Below, one piece after another: positions 1-5,551 of a stretch of 6,953 bases of DNA. The notes under the pieces are model-generated. The model saw nothing but the letters and a program-made list of their open reading frames with translations, was not told where the DNA came from and made no database searches. The position numbers and the translations under genes are program-made. The stretch's first letter is position 1. The number at the start of each line of letters is the position of its first letter. This stretch comes from Chloroflexia bacterium (GTDB lineage Bacteria; Chloroflexota; Chloroflexia; Thermomicrobiales; UBA6265): positions 1 to 6,953 of the forward strand of contig JACCYK010000027.1 in the NCBI GenBank assembly GCA_013696525.1. Reading direction: 5' to 3'.

Positions 1-362
1 TCGCCCAGGTGGTCGTTGAGCCAGGCAATCTCGGCCGAGGCGCGGGTATCGATGCCGTAGAGGATGCCGGGCCGCAGGGGACGGCCGGCGGCGTCCACCG
101 GCAGCAGGCAGGGCCCGATCGCGCTCGCCGCCACGGCAACGACGTCATCGCCACGATAGCGATCGCCCAGCAACATCCGGCAGAGCCCGACGAATTCACC
201 CCACCAGATCTCATCGGCGTCATGCTCGGCCCATCCCGGCCGGGGCAGGCTCAGCTCATGCTCGATCGCGGCCTCGGCCACGACCTCACCGCCGGGGGTG
301 CAGAGGACCCCTTTGGCGCTGTAGGTGCCGATGTCGATTCCCAGCAGCAGCTCGCCCGGCAT
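1..362 (-). CDS. FGGY-family carbohydrate kinase, N-terminal part (cut by window edge)
   Basis: Reading the minus strand from the ATG at 362-360 gives 120 open codons running off the left edge, so only the N-terminal part of domain I is visible. Residues 7-20 (LGIDIGTYSAKGVL) match the first phosphate-binding motif of the actin-like ATPase fold of FGGY sugar kinases, with D10 and the G12-T13 turn. Further on, the GWAEHDADEIWW stretch and the ILYGIDTRA stretch are typical of xylulokinase-like members. The family phosphorylates a sugar or polyol with ATP in the cytoplasm. The actual substrate cannot be told from this fragment; xylulose-type sugars are only a guess. The start is supported by a purine-rich GAGGGG stretch shortly upstream on the same strand. 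It is divergent from the amidohydrolase at 464, with 101 bases between the two starts. The catalytic aspartate and domain II lie outside the window. Confidence 0.88.
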   Translation of the reverse strand, partial: MPGELLLGIDIGTYSAKGVLCTPGGEVVAEAAIEHELSLPRPGWAEHDADEIWWGEFVGLCRMLLGDRYRGDDVVAVAASAIGPCLLPVDAAGRPLRPGILYGIDTRASAEIAWLNDHLG

Positions 363-402
363 GGTCCGCCCATCCCCTCGTCCTCGATCAATAATTCCTG
401 CG

Positions 403-411
403 ATCATACCA
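403..411 (-). promoter_or_regulatory. Candidate extended -10 promoter for the sugar kinase
   Basis: On the minus strand positions 411-403 read TGGTATGAT, an extended -10 element (TGn plus TATGAT). Transcription would begin near 396, leaving about 34 bases of leader before the kinase ATG at 362. No recognisable -35 hexamer is found 17-18 bases upstream, so the call rests on the extended -10 alone. No comparably good plus-strand promoter for the amidohydrolase was seen in the 363-463 gap. Confidence 0.33.
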
Positions 412-463
412 GCGCATGAACCGGGTAGACGCCTCCGGGCGATGAACCGCGAAAGGGGACGGC

Positions 464-1879
464 ATGGGCACCTTGCTGGCGAAGAACGCTGATTTGGTCG
501 TGACCATGGATGGCGCGCGCCGGGAGATCCCGCGGGCGGGCCTGTTCGCCCGCGACGGGATGATTGAGCGGGTCGGTCCCACCGCCGAGCTGCCGGAGAC
601 CGCCGACACCGTGCTCGATCTGGGTGGCCACATCCTGCTGCCGGGGCTGATCAATTGCCATCACCATCTCGATCAGGTGCTGACCCGCAACCTGCCCGCC
701 GGCCAGAACACGAACCTCTTCCCCTGGTTGCGGGCGCATTATCGGGTCTGGTCGAGCCGGACCCCGGAAGACACCCGGACGGCGGTGATCGTCGGCTGCG
801 CCGAGCTGGCCCGCTCCGGCTGCACCACGGTCTTCGACCATGCCTACGTCTTCCAGAACGGCTGCCGGGTCGATGACCAGATCGGCGCCGCCGCCGAGGT
901 CGGGGTCCGCTTCGTGGTGTCGCGCGGCAGCATGTCGCTGGGGGAATCGAAGGGCGGCCTGCCGCCTGACGAGTGCGTCGAGGACGAAGCGGCGATCATG
1001 GCCGACTCGGGGCGCGTCATCCAGCGCTACCACGACGCCAAACCGGGGTCGATGGTGCAGATCGTGCTGGCGCCCTGCTCGCCCTTTTCGGTGACGCCAG
1101 AGCTGATGCGGCAGTCGGCGGCGCTGGCCCGCGAGTACGGGGTGCGGTTGCACACCCACCTGTGCGAGACCCTGGACGAGGAGCGCTTCACCCTCCAGCA
1201 CAACGGCCTGCGGCCGGTCGCCTACATGGAAACGCTCGATTGGGTCGGTGACGACGTCTGGTACGCCCATGCCGTCCACGTCAACGACGACGAGATCCGG
1301 CTCTTTGCCAAGAAGGGGGCCGGGGTCTGCCATTGTCCCTCGTCGAACATGCGCCTGGCCTCGGGCATCGCCCCGGTCAAGAAATACCTCGCGGCCGGGG
1401 TGAAGACGGGGCTGGGGGTCGATGGCTCGGCCAGCAACGACGGCTCCAACCTGCTGGTCGAGGTGCGGGAAGCGATGTTGCTGGCCCGGTTGAAGATGGG
1501 GCTGCGGCCGCCGGAAGGGCCGGAGACGGTGCTCTCCACCTCCGATCCGTTGCGAGCGGCGGAATGGATGACGGCGCGGGAGGCGCTGGAGATCGCCACC
1601 ATCGGTGGCGCCGCGGTGTTGGGCCGGCCCGACCTCGGCTCGTTGGAACCGGGTAAATGCGCCGATTTCTTCACGCTCGATCTCAACCACGTCGCCTACG
1701 CCGGCGGCTTGAGCGACCCGGTGGCGGCGGTGGTCTTCTGCGCCCCGACCGCGGCCCGCCACACCGTCGTCGGCGGCCGCGTCATTGTCGCGGATGGCGA
1801 GCTGACCACGCTCGACCTGCCGCCGGTGGTGGCCGAGCACAACCGGAACGCGGCCCGGCTGGCGGCGCTGTCGGTGTAA
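464..1879 (+). CDS. Amidohydrolase, 8-oxoguanine deaminase-like
   Basis: A 471-residue metal-dependent hydrolase of the amidohydrolase superfamily, a usual length for the cytosine deaminase / S-adenosylhomocysteine deaminase / AtzB-TrzN branch. The N-terminal beta-sandwich part leads to NCHHHLDQ (residues 64-71), whose H66 and H68 form the HxH metal pair. HTHLCE (230-235) supplies the third metal histidine, probably H232, and the glutamate E235. AHAVH (268-272) holds a further active-site histidine, and GLGVDGSASND (317-327) holds the metal/catalytic aspartate D320. The stretches around 74-97 (LTRNLPAGQ, LFPWL) and 202-213 (LAPCSPFSVTPE) are those I associate with 8-oxoguanine deaminases, which convert 8-oxoguanine to urate in purine salvage or clearance. 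Related triazine and SAH deaminases look similar, so the substrate is inferred. The start ATG at 464 follows an AAGGGG ribosome-binding sequence with about 7 bases spacing. It stands alone: the kinase is divergent and the next gene differs in composition. Confidence 0.85.
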   Translation: MGTLLAKNADLVVTMDGARREIPRAGLFARDGMIERVGPTAELPETADTVLDLGGHILLPGLINCHHHLDQVLTRNLPAGQNTNLFPWLRAHYRVWSSRTPEDTRTAVIVGCAELARSGCTTVFDHAYVFQNGCRVDDQIGAAAEVGVRFVVSRGSMSLGESKGGLPPDECVEDEAAIMADSGRVIQRYHDAKPGSMVQIVLAPCSPFSVTPELMRQSAALAREYGVRLHTHLCETLDEERFTLQHNGLRPVAYMETLDWVGDDVWYAHAVHVNDDEIRLFAKKGAGVCHCPSSNMRLASGIAPVKKYLAAGVKTGLGVDGSASNDGSNLLVEVREAMLLARLKMGLRPPEGPETVLSTSDPLRAAEWMTAREALEIATIGGAAVLGRPDLGSLEPGKCADFFTLDLNHVAYAGGLSDPVAAVVFCAPTAARHTVVGGRVIVADGELTTLDLPPVVAEHNRNAARLAALSV

Positions 1880-1947
1880 GCGGACACTTGACACAACTCT
1901 TGGCCGGGTCGTTCGCCGTTGCTCGTCGTATGTGGGGGTCGTCAGCC

Positions 1948-2424
1948 GTGGCAAACTACGCGTTTATCGACGGTCAGAATCTCCATTCCGGCATCATGCA
2001 GGTCGGCTGGAGACTCGACTATCGGAAGCTACGCGGCTATCTTGCGCGGCAGTACCAGGTGACGACCAGCTACTATTTTCTTGGATATTTGGAGAGCCAA
2101 GAGCGGCTCTACGTCTATCTCCGTCAGTGTGGGTACGAACTCCGCTTCAAGCCAGTCACGAAAGATGCTTATGGCAACGTGAAAGGGAACGTCGATGCGG
2201 CCCTGGTGCTGCAAGCGATGGTGGATTTCGCTCATTATGATCGGGCCGTGCTCGTCTCGGGAGACGGCGACTATTACTCGTTGGTTGCGCACTTACGTAC
2301 GGAAAACAAACTGGGTGCAATCCTCAGCCCCAATCGTGGGTACTGCTCAACGCTATTGAAGAAGGAAGCTCGGGGGAGGCTTTGGTATATCGAAGATATG
2401 CGGCATCTCGTCGAATACACATGA
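1948..2424 (+). CDS. NYN-domain (LabA/DUF88-like) putative ribonuclease
   Basis: A 158-residue protein that is essentially one NYN domain, a PIN-like fold whose acidic residues bind Mg2+ and which in characterised relatives cleaves RNA. Visible acidic positions are D8 in AFIDGQN, D83 in KGNVDAALVLQA, and D106 and D108 in SGDGDYYSL; together these form the expected active-site cluster. There is no signal peptide, membrane segment or extra domain. I prefer the GTG at 1948 because a GGGGG run (1934-1938) lies 9 bases before it. The in-frame ATG at 1930 would add six residues but has no ribosome-binding sequence. Composition is unlike the neighbours: bases 2041-2100 count 30 G/C of 60, against 43 of 60 at 1081-1140 in the amidohydrolase. 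This suggests a transferred gene. The specific RNA target and role are unknown; stand-alone NYN proteins of this size are often left as hypothetical. Confidence 0.85.
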   Translation: MANYAFIDGQNLHSGIMQVGWRLDYRKLRGYLARQYQVTTSYYFLGYLESQERLYVYLRQCGYELRFKPVTKDAYGNVKGNVDAALVLQAMVDFAHYDRAVLVSGDGDYYSLVAHLRTENKLGAILSPNRGYCSTLLKKEARGRLWYIEDMRHLVEYT

Positions 2425-2442
2425 CACGGATCGCCGGATAAC

Positions 2443-2486
2443 AAAAATCGGGGGCCGACTCCACCGTTTCCGGTCTCATCCCCCCG
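2443..2486 (-). terminator. Rho-independent terminator on the minus strand
   Basis: A six-base GC stem (2481-2486 with 2449-2454) with a tetraloop-capped upper helix is followed on the minus strand by ATTTTTGTT (the complement of 2440-2448). On the plus strand the same hairpin is preceded by A residues and has no T-tract after it, so it should not act as an efficient terminator for the NYN gene. Confidence 0.6.
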
Positions 2487-2497
2487 CTCTTGATTCA
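2443..2497 (-). ncRNA. Candidate short non-coding RNA (promoter, hairpin, U-tract)
   Basis: On the minus strand an extended -10 promoter (2503-2511) is followed, about 10 bases after its expected start near 2496, by a strong hairpin ending in a U-tract. The outer stem pairs CGGGGG (2486-2481) with CCCCCG (2454-2449). The tip pairs ACCG (2474-2471) with CGGT (2466-2463) around a GAAA tetraloop, which is a GNRA loop. Between them is a purine-rich internal loop, GATGAG on one side and GGAGTCGG on the other. ATTTTTGTT follows directly. The transcript would be only about 50-55 nt. No gene lies upstream on this strand for the terminator to serve, since both flanking genes run on the plus strand. 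It resembles no RNA family I can name. Alternatives are a transcription start with an attenuator feeding antisense RNA into the NYN gene, or the remnant of a mobile element. Confidence 0.4.
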
Positions 2498-2502
2498 GAG
2501 GA

Positions 2503-2532
2503 ATTATAGCACATTTAGCGCGAACGTGTCGT
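2503..2532 (-). promoter_or_regulatory. Extended -10 promoter on the minus strand between NYN and esterase genes
   Basis: The minus strand reads TGCTATAAT at 2511-2503, a perfect TATAAT with the TGn extension. A 4-of-6 -35 match, ACGACA, lies at 2532-2527 with an 18-base spacer. Transcription should start near 2495-2497 and head into the hairpin-terminator and then antisense to the NYN gene. In a GC-rich genome a perfect extended -10 is uncommon by chance, though a single AT-rich patch could still produce it. Confidence 0.5.
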
Positions 2533-2581
2533 GTGGAACTCACGCCGTCAGTGCGTCCAGTGCGAGTTGGCGTGGACATGT

Positions 2582-2606
2582 AAATATGACACGAGCTGTC
2601 ATATTT
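2582..2606. repeat. Perfect inverted repeat, probable operator before the esterase
   Basis: AAATATGACA (2582-2591) and TGTCATATTT (2597-2606) are exact reverse complements separated by CGAGC. Perfect 10-bp arms with a short centre are typical of the binding site of a dimeric repressor such as a TetR-type protein. The repeat sits 52 bases before the esterase ATG. It lies inside a weak promoter candidate: TGGACA at 2573-2578, an 18-base spacer, then TGTCAT at 2597-2602. No regulator gene adjoins it in this window. As RNA it could also form an AU-rich hairpin followed by a few U residues, so a weak terminator is the alternative reading. Confidence 0.55.
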
Positions 2607-2657
2607 TCTCTGTACGATAGGTTCGGGAATGTGATGAAGTCGGAGGAGCAAAACACG

Positions 2658-3416
2658 ATGGCAACGATCGTTTTGGTGGGCGGCGCCTGGCTCGGCGGTT
2701 GGGCGTGGGATGAGGTGACCGACAAGCTGCGGCGGGCGGGACACGAGGTCTATCCGGTCACGCTGACCGGGCTCGGCGAGCGGCGGGACGAGGCGACGCC
2801 GGAGGTGGGGCTGGAGACGCACATCGCGGACATCGTCAAGGTCATCGCGGCGAACGATTTGCGCGACGTGGTGCTGGTCGGGCATAGCTACGGCGGGGTG
2901 CCGGTGACGGGGGCTTCGGATCGGGTGGCGGGGCGGATCGGGCGGGTTGTGTACGTCGATTCGGGTCCGATTCCGGATGGGCTGGCGTACATCGAGCTCG
3001 ATCCGTCGATTCGGGACTTCATCGAGCGGAAAGTGGCGGCCGGCGGGGACGGCTGGCTGCTGCCGCCGCTGAGCTGGGACGAACTGGAAACGGAGTTGGG
3101 GGCGGGACTGAACGGGATCACGTCGGAGACGCGAGCGGCGGCGGCGGCACGGATGACGCCGCAGCCATTCAAGACCTACACCGAGCCATTGCGATTGACC
3201 AACCCGGAGCGGGAGGCCTTGCCGAAAATAGCGATTCTGTGCAGCTTTCCGGAAGCGGCGGTGCGAGGGTTGATCGCCAGCGGGCATCCGATGGGAACGA
3301 TGATGGCCGGGCCGGAGTGGCGCTTTGTCGAGCTGCTGACCAGCCACTGGCCGATGTTCTCGCGACCGGATGAGCTGGCGGCGGTGCTGGATGAGGCGGC
3401 ACCGGAGCACGCCTGA
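2658..3416 (+). CDS. Alpha/beta-fold hydrolase (esterase; hydroxynitrile lyase/EstC-like)
   Basis: A 252-residue single-domain cytoplasmic hydrolase. The N-terminus IVLVGGAWLGGWAWDEV (residues 4-20) is the first beta strand with the oxyanion-loop glycines of the plant hydroxynitrile lyase / methyl-salicylate esterase-like family. GHSYGG (75-80) is the nucleophile elbow with S77. LTSHWPMFSRPDELA (227-241) carries the catalytic histidine H230, matching the family's C-terminal GHxxxxSxPxEL pattern. The usual acid aspartate after the sixth strand is not evident: IAILCSFPEA (191-200) offers only E199, so the triad may use a glutamate or another acid such as D101. The substrate is unknown; small esters are likely. 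The ATG at 2658 is chosen because GGAGG (2642-2646) lies 11 bases upstream and the family motif begins right after it. An in-frame ATG at 2634 lies before this site and is less likely. It is probably transcribed separately from the arsenic genes, which have their own promoter 54 bases downstream. Confidence 0.87.
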   Translation: MATIVLVGGAWLGGWAWDEVTDKLRRAGHEVYPVTLTGLGERRDEATPEVGLETHIADIVKVIAANDLRDVVLVGHSYGGVPVTGASDRVAGRIGRVVYVDSGPIPDGLAYIELDPSIRDFIERKVAAGGDGWLLPPLSWDELETELGAGLNGITSETRAAAAARMTPQPFKTYTEPLRLTNPEREALPKIAILCSFPEAAVRGLIASGHPMGTMMAGPEWRFVELLTSHWPMFSRPDELAAVLDEAAPEHA

Positions 3417-3465
3417 GCCCGCGTGCTGCCCTGCCAGGAGCAAACCGCCACTGGCGAGACGGCAA

Positions 3466-3487
3466 TATATTGACAATCATCTATCTC
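3466..3487 (+). promoter_or_regulatory. Putative ArsR operator 1, overlapping the arsR -35 box
   Basis: ATTGAC (3469-3474), five bases, then TCTATCTC (3480-3487). The same two half-sites with the same five-base gap occur in inverted orientation before arsM (3887-3908), giving 14 of 14 identical positions. The site covers the -35 hexamer and part of the spacer of the arsR promoter, so a bound ArsR dimer would block RNA polymerase, as expected for autorepression. Assignment to ArsR is inferred from position and duplication. Confidence 0.65.
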
Positions 3488-3498
3488 TCGCCTATGAT
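3470..3498 (+). promoter_or_regulatory. Near-consensus promoter of arsR, predicted leaderless
   Basis: TTGACA (3470-3475), exactly 17 bases, then TATGAT (3493-3498): a perfect -35 and a 5-of-6 -10. Initiation 6-8 bases beyond the -10 box falls at 3504-3506, which is the A of the arsR ATG at 3505. No ribosome-binding sequence precedes that ATG, so the mRNA is predicted to begin with the start codon. Confidence 0.75.
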
Positions 3499-3504
3499 GC
3501 CGGC

Positions 3505-3867
3505 ATGAACATGAAGGTTCGTCCCGCTGGCTGCTGTATCGATCCGGTTATCCCGAAGCCGCTCGCGGCCAGGGAGCGCGATCGTCTGGTCGCCGGGTTC
3601 AAGGCCCTGGCGGATCCGACCCGGTTGGAGATCTTCTGGTTGATCGCGGCCCAACAGGAGCCGATCTGCGCCTGCGATATCGTGGCCCGATTCACGGTCT
3701 CGCAGCCGACGATCTCGCATCATCTGAAGGTCTTGAAGGAAGCGGGGATGATCGCCGCGACCCGGCGTGGGGTTTGGGTTCACTACCAGGCCGAGCCGGC
3801 CGGCGTCGCTCTCGTGCGGGGGGCGATTCCGGGACCAGAACCGGTTCGGCTGGCGAAGACGGGCTGA
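3505..3867 (+). CDS. arsR: ArsR/SmtB-family arsenic-responsive repressor
   Basis: A 120-residue winged-helix repressor, normal length for the family. FKALADPTRLEIFWLI (32-47) is the diagnostic first part. The recognition helix is VSQPTISHHLKVLKEAG (65-81), and the wing is IAATRRGVWVHYQ (83-95). ICAC (54-57) puts a Cys-x-Cys (C55, C57) where ArsR and CadC proteins hold their metalloid thiols (CVC motif), and the N-terminus adds adjacent C10 and C11, a CadC-like arrangement. These four cysteines are the only ones and probably bind As(III) or Sb(III), releasing DNA. The ATG at 3505 is chosen because it lies just beyond the promoter's -10 box and gives the family's length; the ATG at 3511 is a possible alternative. 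It is the first gene of a plus-strand cassette with arsM 54 bases on, and it probably represses itself and the cassette through the two shared sites at 3466-3487 and 3887-3908. Confidence 0.93.
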   Translation: MNMKVRPAGCCIDPVIPKPLAARERDRLVAGFKALADPTRLEIFWLIAAQQEPICACDIVARFTVSQPTISHHLKVLKEAGMIAATRRGVWVHYQAEPAGVALVRGAIPGPEPVRLAKTG

Positions 3868-3886
3868 CGTGTTTTTTTCGCGAGCA

Positions 3887-3908
3887 GAGATAGACATTCG
3901 TCAATCTC
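3887..3908 (-). promoter_or_regulatory. Putative ArsR operator 2, before arsM
   Basis: On the plus strand GAGATAGAC, ATTC, GTCAATCTC form an imperfect palindrome with 8 of 9 arm positions paired. Read on the minus strand it contains ATTGAC, five bases, TCTATCTC, identical in both half-sites and gap to operator 1. It ends immediately before the arsM AGGAGG sequence. It may control an internal arsM promoter (no convincing one was found), act as a roadblock to readthrough, or pair with operator 1 for looping or higher occupancy. Confidence 0.6.
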
Positions 3909-3921
3909 AGGAGGATCGAAG

Positions 3922-4776
3922 ATGACAAGCTCCAACGTGGTGATCCCGGCGGATGAGCTGCGCGACACCGTGCGCGCCAAATACGCGGCCCAAGCAACCA
4001 GGGTCACGTCCGCCGGCGGCTGTTGTGGCGGCGAGCGGGACGCCGATCCGATCACGGGCGACCTGTACGCGCGGGATGAGGCGGCCTCGATCCCGGCGGC
4101 CGCGCTGCAAGCCTCGCTTGGCTGTGGCAATCCGACGGCGCTAGCCGAGCTGAAGGCCGGGGAGACGGTCCTCGATCTCGGCTCCGGGGGCGGCATCGAC
4201 GTGTTGCTCTCGGCCAAGCGGGTGGGGCCCACTGGGTTCGCCTATGGGCTCGATATGACGGACGAGATGCTGGCCCTGGCGGAGCGGAACCGGATCGAGG
4301 CGGGCGCGGCGAACGTGAAGTTCCTGAAGGGGCACATCGAGGAGATCCCGCTGCCGGAGGCCACGGCCGATGTCGTCATCTCCAACTGCGTGATCAATCT
4401 GGCGGTGGACAAGGGCCAGGTGTTGCGGGAGGCGTTTCGCGTCTTGAAGCCGGGCGGCCGGTTCGCGGTCTCCGACGTCGTGGCGCGGGGCGAGCTGCCG
4501 GCCGACCTGCGGGCCAACATGGAAGCCTGGGTTGGGTGCGTGGCGGGGGCGCTCGAAGAGCAAGAGTATCGCCGGCTGCTCGGCGAGGCGGGATTTGACC
4601 GGGTAGAAGTCGAAGTGACCCGGGTCTACGAGCCGCGACAATTGGCGGCGAGCCTCGGTGACGACTCGTGTTGCGGCAGCGCCGCTAGCGAATGGGATGC
4701 GTCGGCCTATGCTCGCTACGCGGCGGCTGGCGGCCAGTTGGTCAGCGCCTTCGTCCGCGCCCACAAGCCCGAATGA
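3922..4776 (+). CDS. arsM: Arsenite S-adenosylmethionine methyltransferase
   Basis: A 284-residue class I SAM-dependent methyltransferase that methylates trivalent arsenic stepwise to less retained or volatile methylarsenicals in the cytoplasm. VLDLGSGGGIDVLL (83-96) is the SAM-binding motif I; YGLDMTDEML (108-117) carries the acidic residue after strand 2; SNCVINL (154-160) and LKPGGRFAVSDV (175-186) are the later family motifs. The arsenic-binding cysteines characteristic of ArsM are all recognisable: C34/C35 in AGGCCGG, C68 in LGCGNP, C156 in SNCVINL and C206 in VGCVAG, corresponding to the four conserved cysteines of characterised ArsM. A further adjacent pair, C250-C251, lies in the C-terminal part. 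The start is firm: AGGAGG (3909-3914) lies 7 bases before the ATG. It is the second gene of the cassette, between arsR and the metallophosphoesterase, and operator 2 abuts its ribosome binding site. Confidence 0.95.
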   Translation: MTSSNVVIPADELRDTVRAKYAAQATRVTSAGGCCGGERDADPITGDLYARDEAASIPAAALQASLGCGNPTALAELKAGETVLDLGSGGGIDVLLSAKRVGPTGFAYGLDMTDEMLALAERNRIEAGAANVKFLKGHIEEIPLPEATADVVISNCVINLAVDKGQVLREAFRVLKPGGRFAVSDVVARGELPADLRANMEAWVGCVAGALEEQEYRRLLGEAGFDRVEVEVTRVYEPRQLAASLGDDSCCGSAASEWDASAYARYAAAGGQLVSAFVRAHKPE

Positions 4777-4816
4777 TCGCGGCCCGGCTCAGACGATGGT
4801 GAGGAGGGATCAACCC

Positions 4817-5551
4817 GTGCGGCAACGAATCGCCATCTTCGGCGACCTGCATAGTAATGTCGCCGCCACGACGGCGGTGCTGACGGAGATCGCGACGATC
4901 GCGCCGGATGCCGTCTACTGCTTGGGCGATCTAGTTGGGTATGGCGCCTGTCCGAACGAGACCGTGGCCATCATCAAAGACCGGGGCATCCCGACCATCA
5001 TGGGAAACTATGACGACGGGGTTGGCTTCGACCGGGACGACTGCGGCTGTGCGTATAAAGACGAGGCCGAGGCAGCCCGCGGGCAGGAGTCACTCTTCTG
5101 GAGCCGTCGACAGACGATCGACGTGCACAAGGCGTATTTGCGGTCGCTGCCGGCGGAGATCCGGTTCGAGGCCGGCGGCAAGCGGGTCCGCCTGGTCCAC
5201 GGCAGCCCGCGCCGGATGAACGAGTACCTGTTCGAGGATCGCGACCCCCGCAGCCTGGAGCGAATCGCCCGCGGCGCCGACTGCGACATCCTCGTCTTCG
5301 GCCACACCCACAAACCCTGGATCAAGGAGATCGCCGGCGTGTTGATGGTCAACGCCGGCAGCGCCGGCAAGCCGAAGGATGGCGACCCGCGGGCGGCCTG
5401 GGTGCTGTTGGAAATCGACGACGGCGGCGACCCCCGGGTCGATATCCGCCGCACGGCCTACGATGTCCCGGCCATGGCCGCCGCGATCCGGGCCGCGGAC
5501 GGCCTTCCTGATTTTTACGCGCGTGACCTTGAAACCGGGGGAGCGCGGTGA
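4817..5551 (+). CDS. Metallophosphoesterase in the arsenic cassette, with a Cys-x-Cys loop
   Basis: A 244-residue calcineurin-like phosphoesterase of the YfcE/Metallophos_2 type. The dimetal site motifs are complete: GDLHSN (D10, H12), GDLVGYG (D38), GNYDD (N64, D66), LVHGSP (H128) and GHTH (H163, H165). Such enzymes hydrolyse phosphomono- or diesters with Mn2+, Fe or Ni. Between GNYDD and the next helix is an acidic loop, DRDDCGCAYKDE (72-83), with C76 and C78. A Cys-x-Cys next to the active site in an arsenic operon could bind As(III) or metal, but that is inference. The GTG at 4817 is chosen because GAGGAGGGA (4801-4809) lies 7 bases before it; the in-frame ATG at 4796 precedes this sequence. 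The gap after arsM is only 40 bases and the next gene overlaps its stop (GTGA), so co-expression is likely. The natural substrate is unknown; a phosphorylated arsenic metabolite, a cyclic nucleotide or a nucleic acid end are all possible. Confidence 0.88.
   Translation: MRQRIAIFGDLHSNVAATTAVLTEIATIAPDAVYCLGDLVGYGACPNETVAIIKDRGIPTIMGNYDDGVGFDRDDCGCAYKDEAEAARGQESLFWSRRQTIDVHKAYLRSLPAEIRFEAGGKRVRLVHGSPRRMNEYLFEDRDPRSLERIARGADCDILVFGHTHKPWIKEIAGVLMVNAGSAGKPKDGDPRAAWVLLEIDDGGDPRVDIRRTAYDVPAMAAAIRAADGLPDFYARDLETGGAR

Noticed and set aside
1888..1893. TTGACA before the NYN gene as a -35 box
   Set aside because: No acceptable -10 hexamer lies 16-19 bases downstream. The nearest TATGTG at 1929 is 35 bases away.
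404..1954. 516-codon open frame on the minus strand
   Set aside because: It is antisense to the whole amidohydrolase, whose motifs are unmistakable. The translation is Arg/His/Gly-rich without any family motif, a normal result of GC-rich codon structure.
2324..2479. 51-codon minus-strand frame with ATG at 2479 after a GGGGGG run
   Set aside because: The G run is part of the hairpin stem, most of the frame is antisense to the NYN gene, and the predicted peptide has no recognisable feature. It is kept only as an alternative to the ncRNA reading.
3433..3455. GCCAG...CTGGC hairpin after the esterase as terminator
   Set aside because: It has only five base pairs, a 13-base loop and no T-tract, so it is too weak to call.
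2274..3476. 400-codon open frame on the minus strand
   Set aside because: It runs opposite the esterase and across the promoter-like gap. The composition is Arg/Pro-rich and shows no recognisable domain.
3870..3877. Run of seven T after arsR as a terminator
   Set aside because: No stable hairpin precedes it: only three- to four-base stems can be drawn around the arsR stop. The downstream genes also look co-transcribed.
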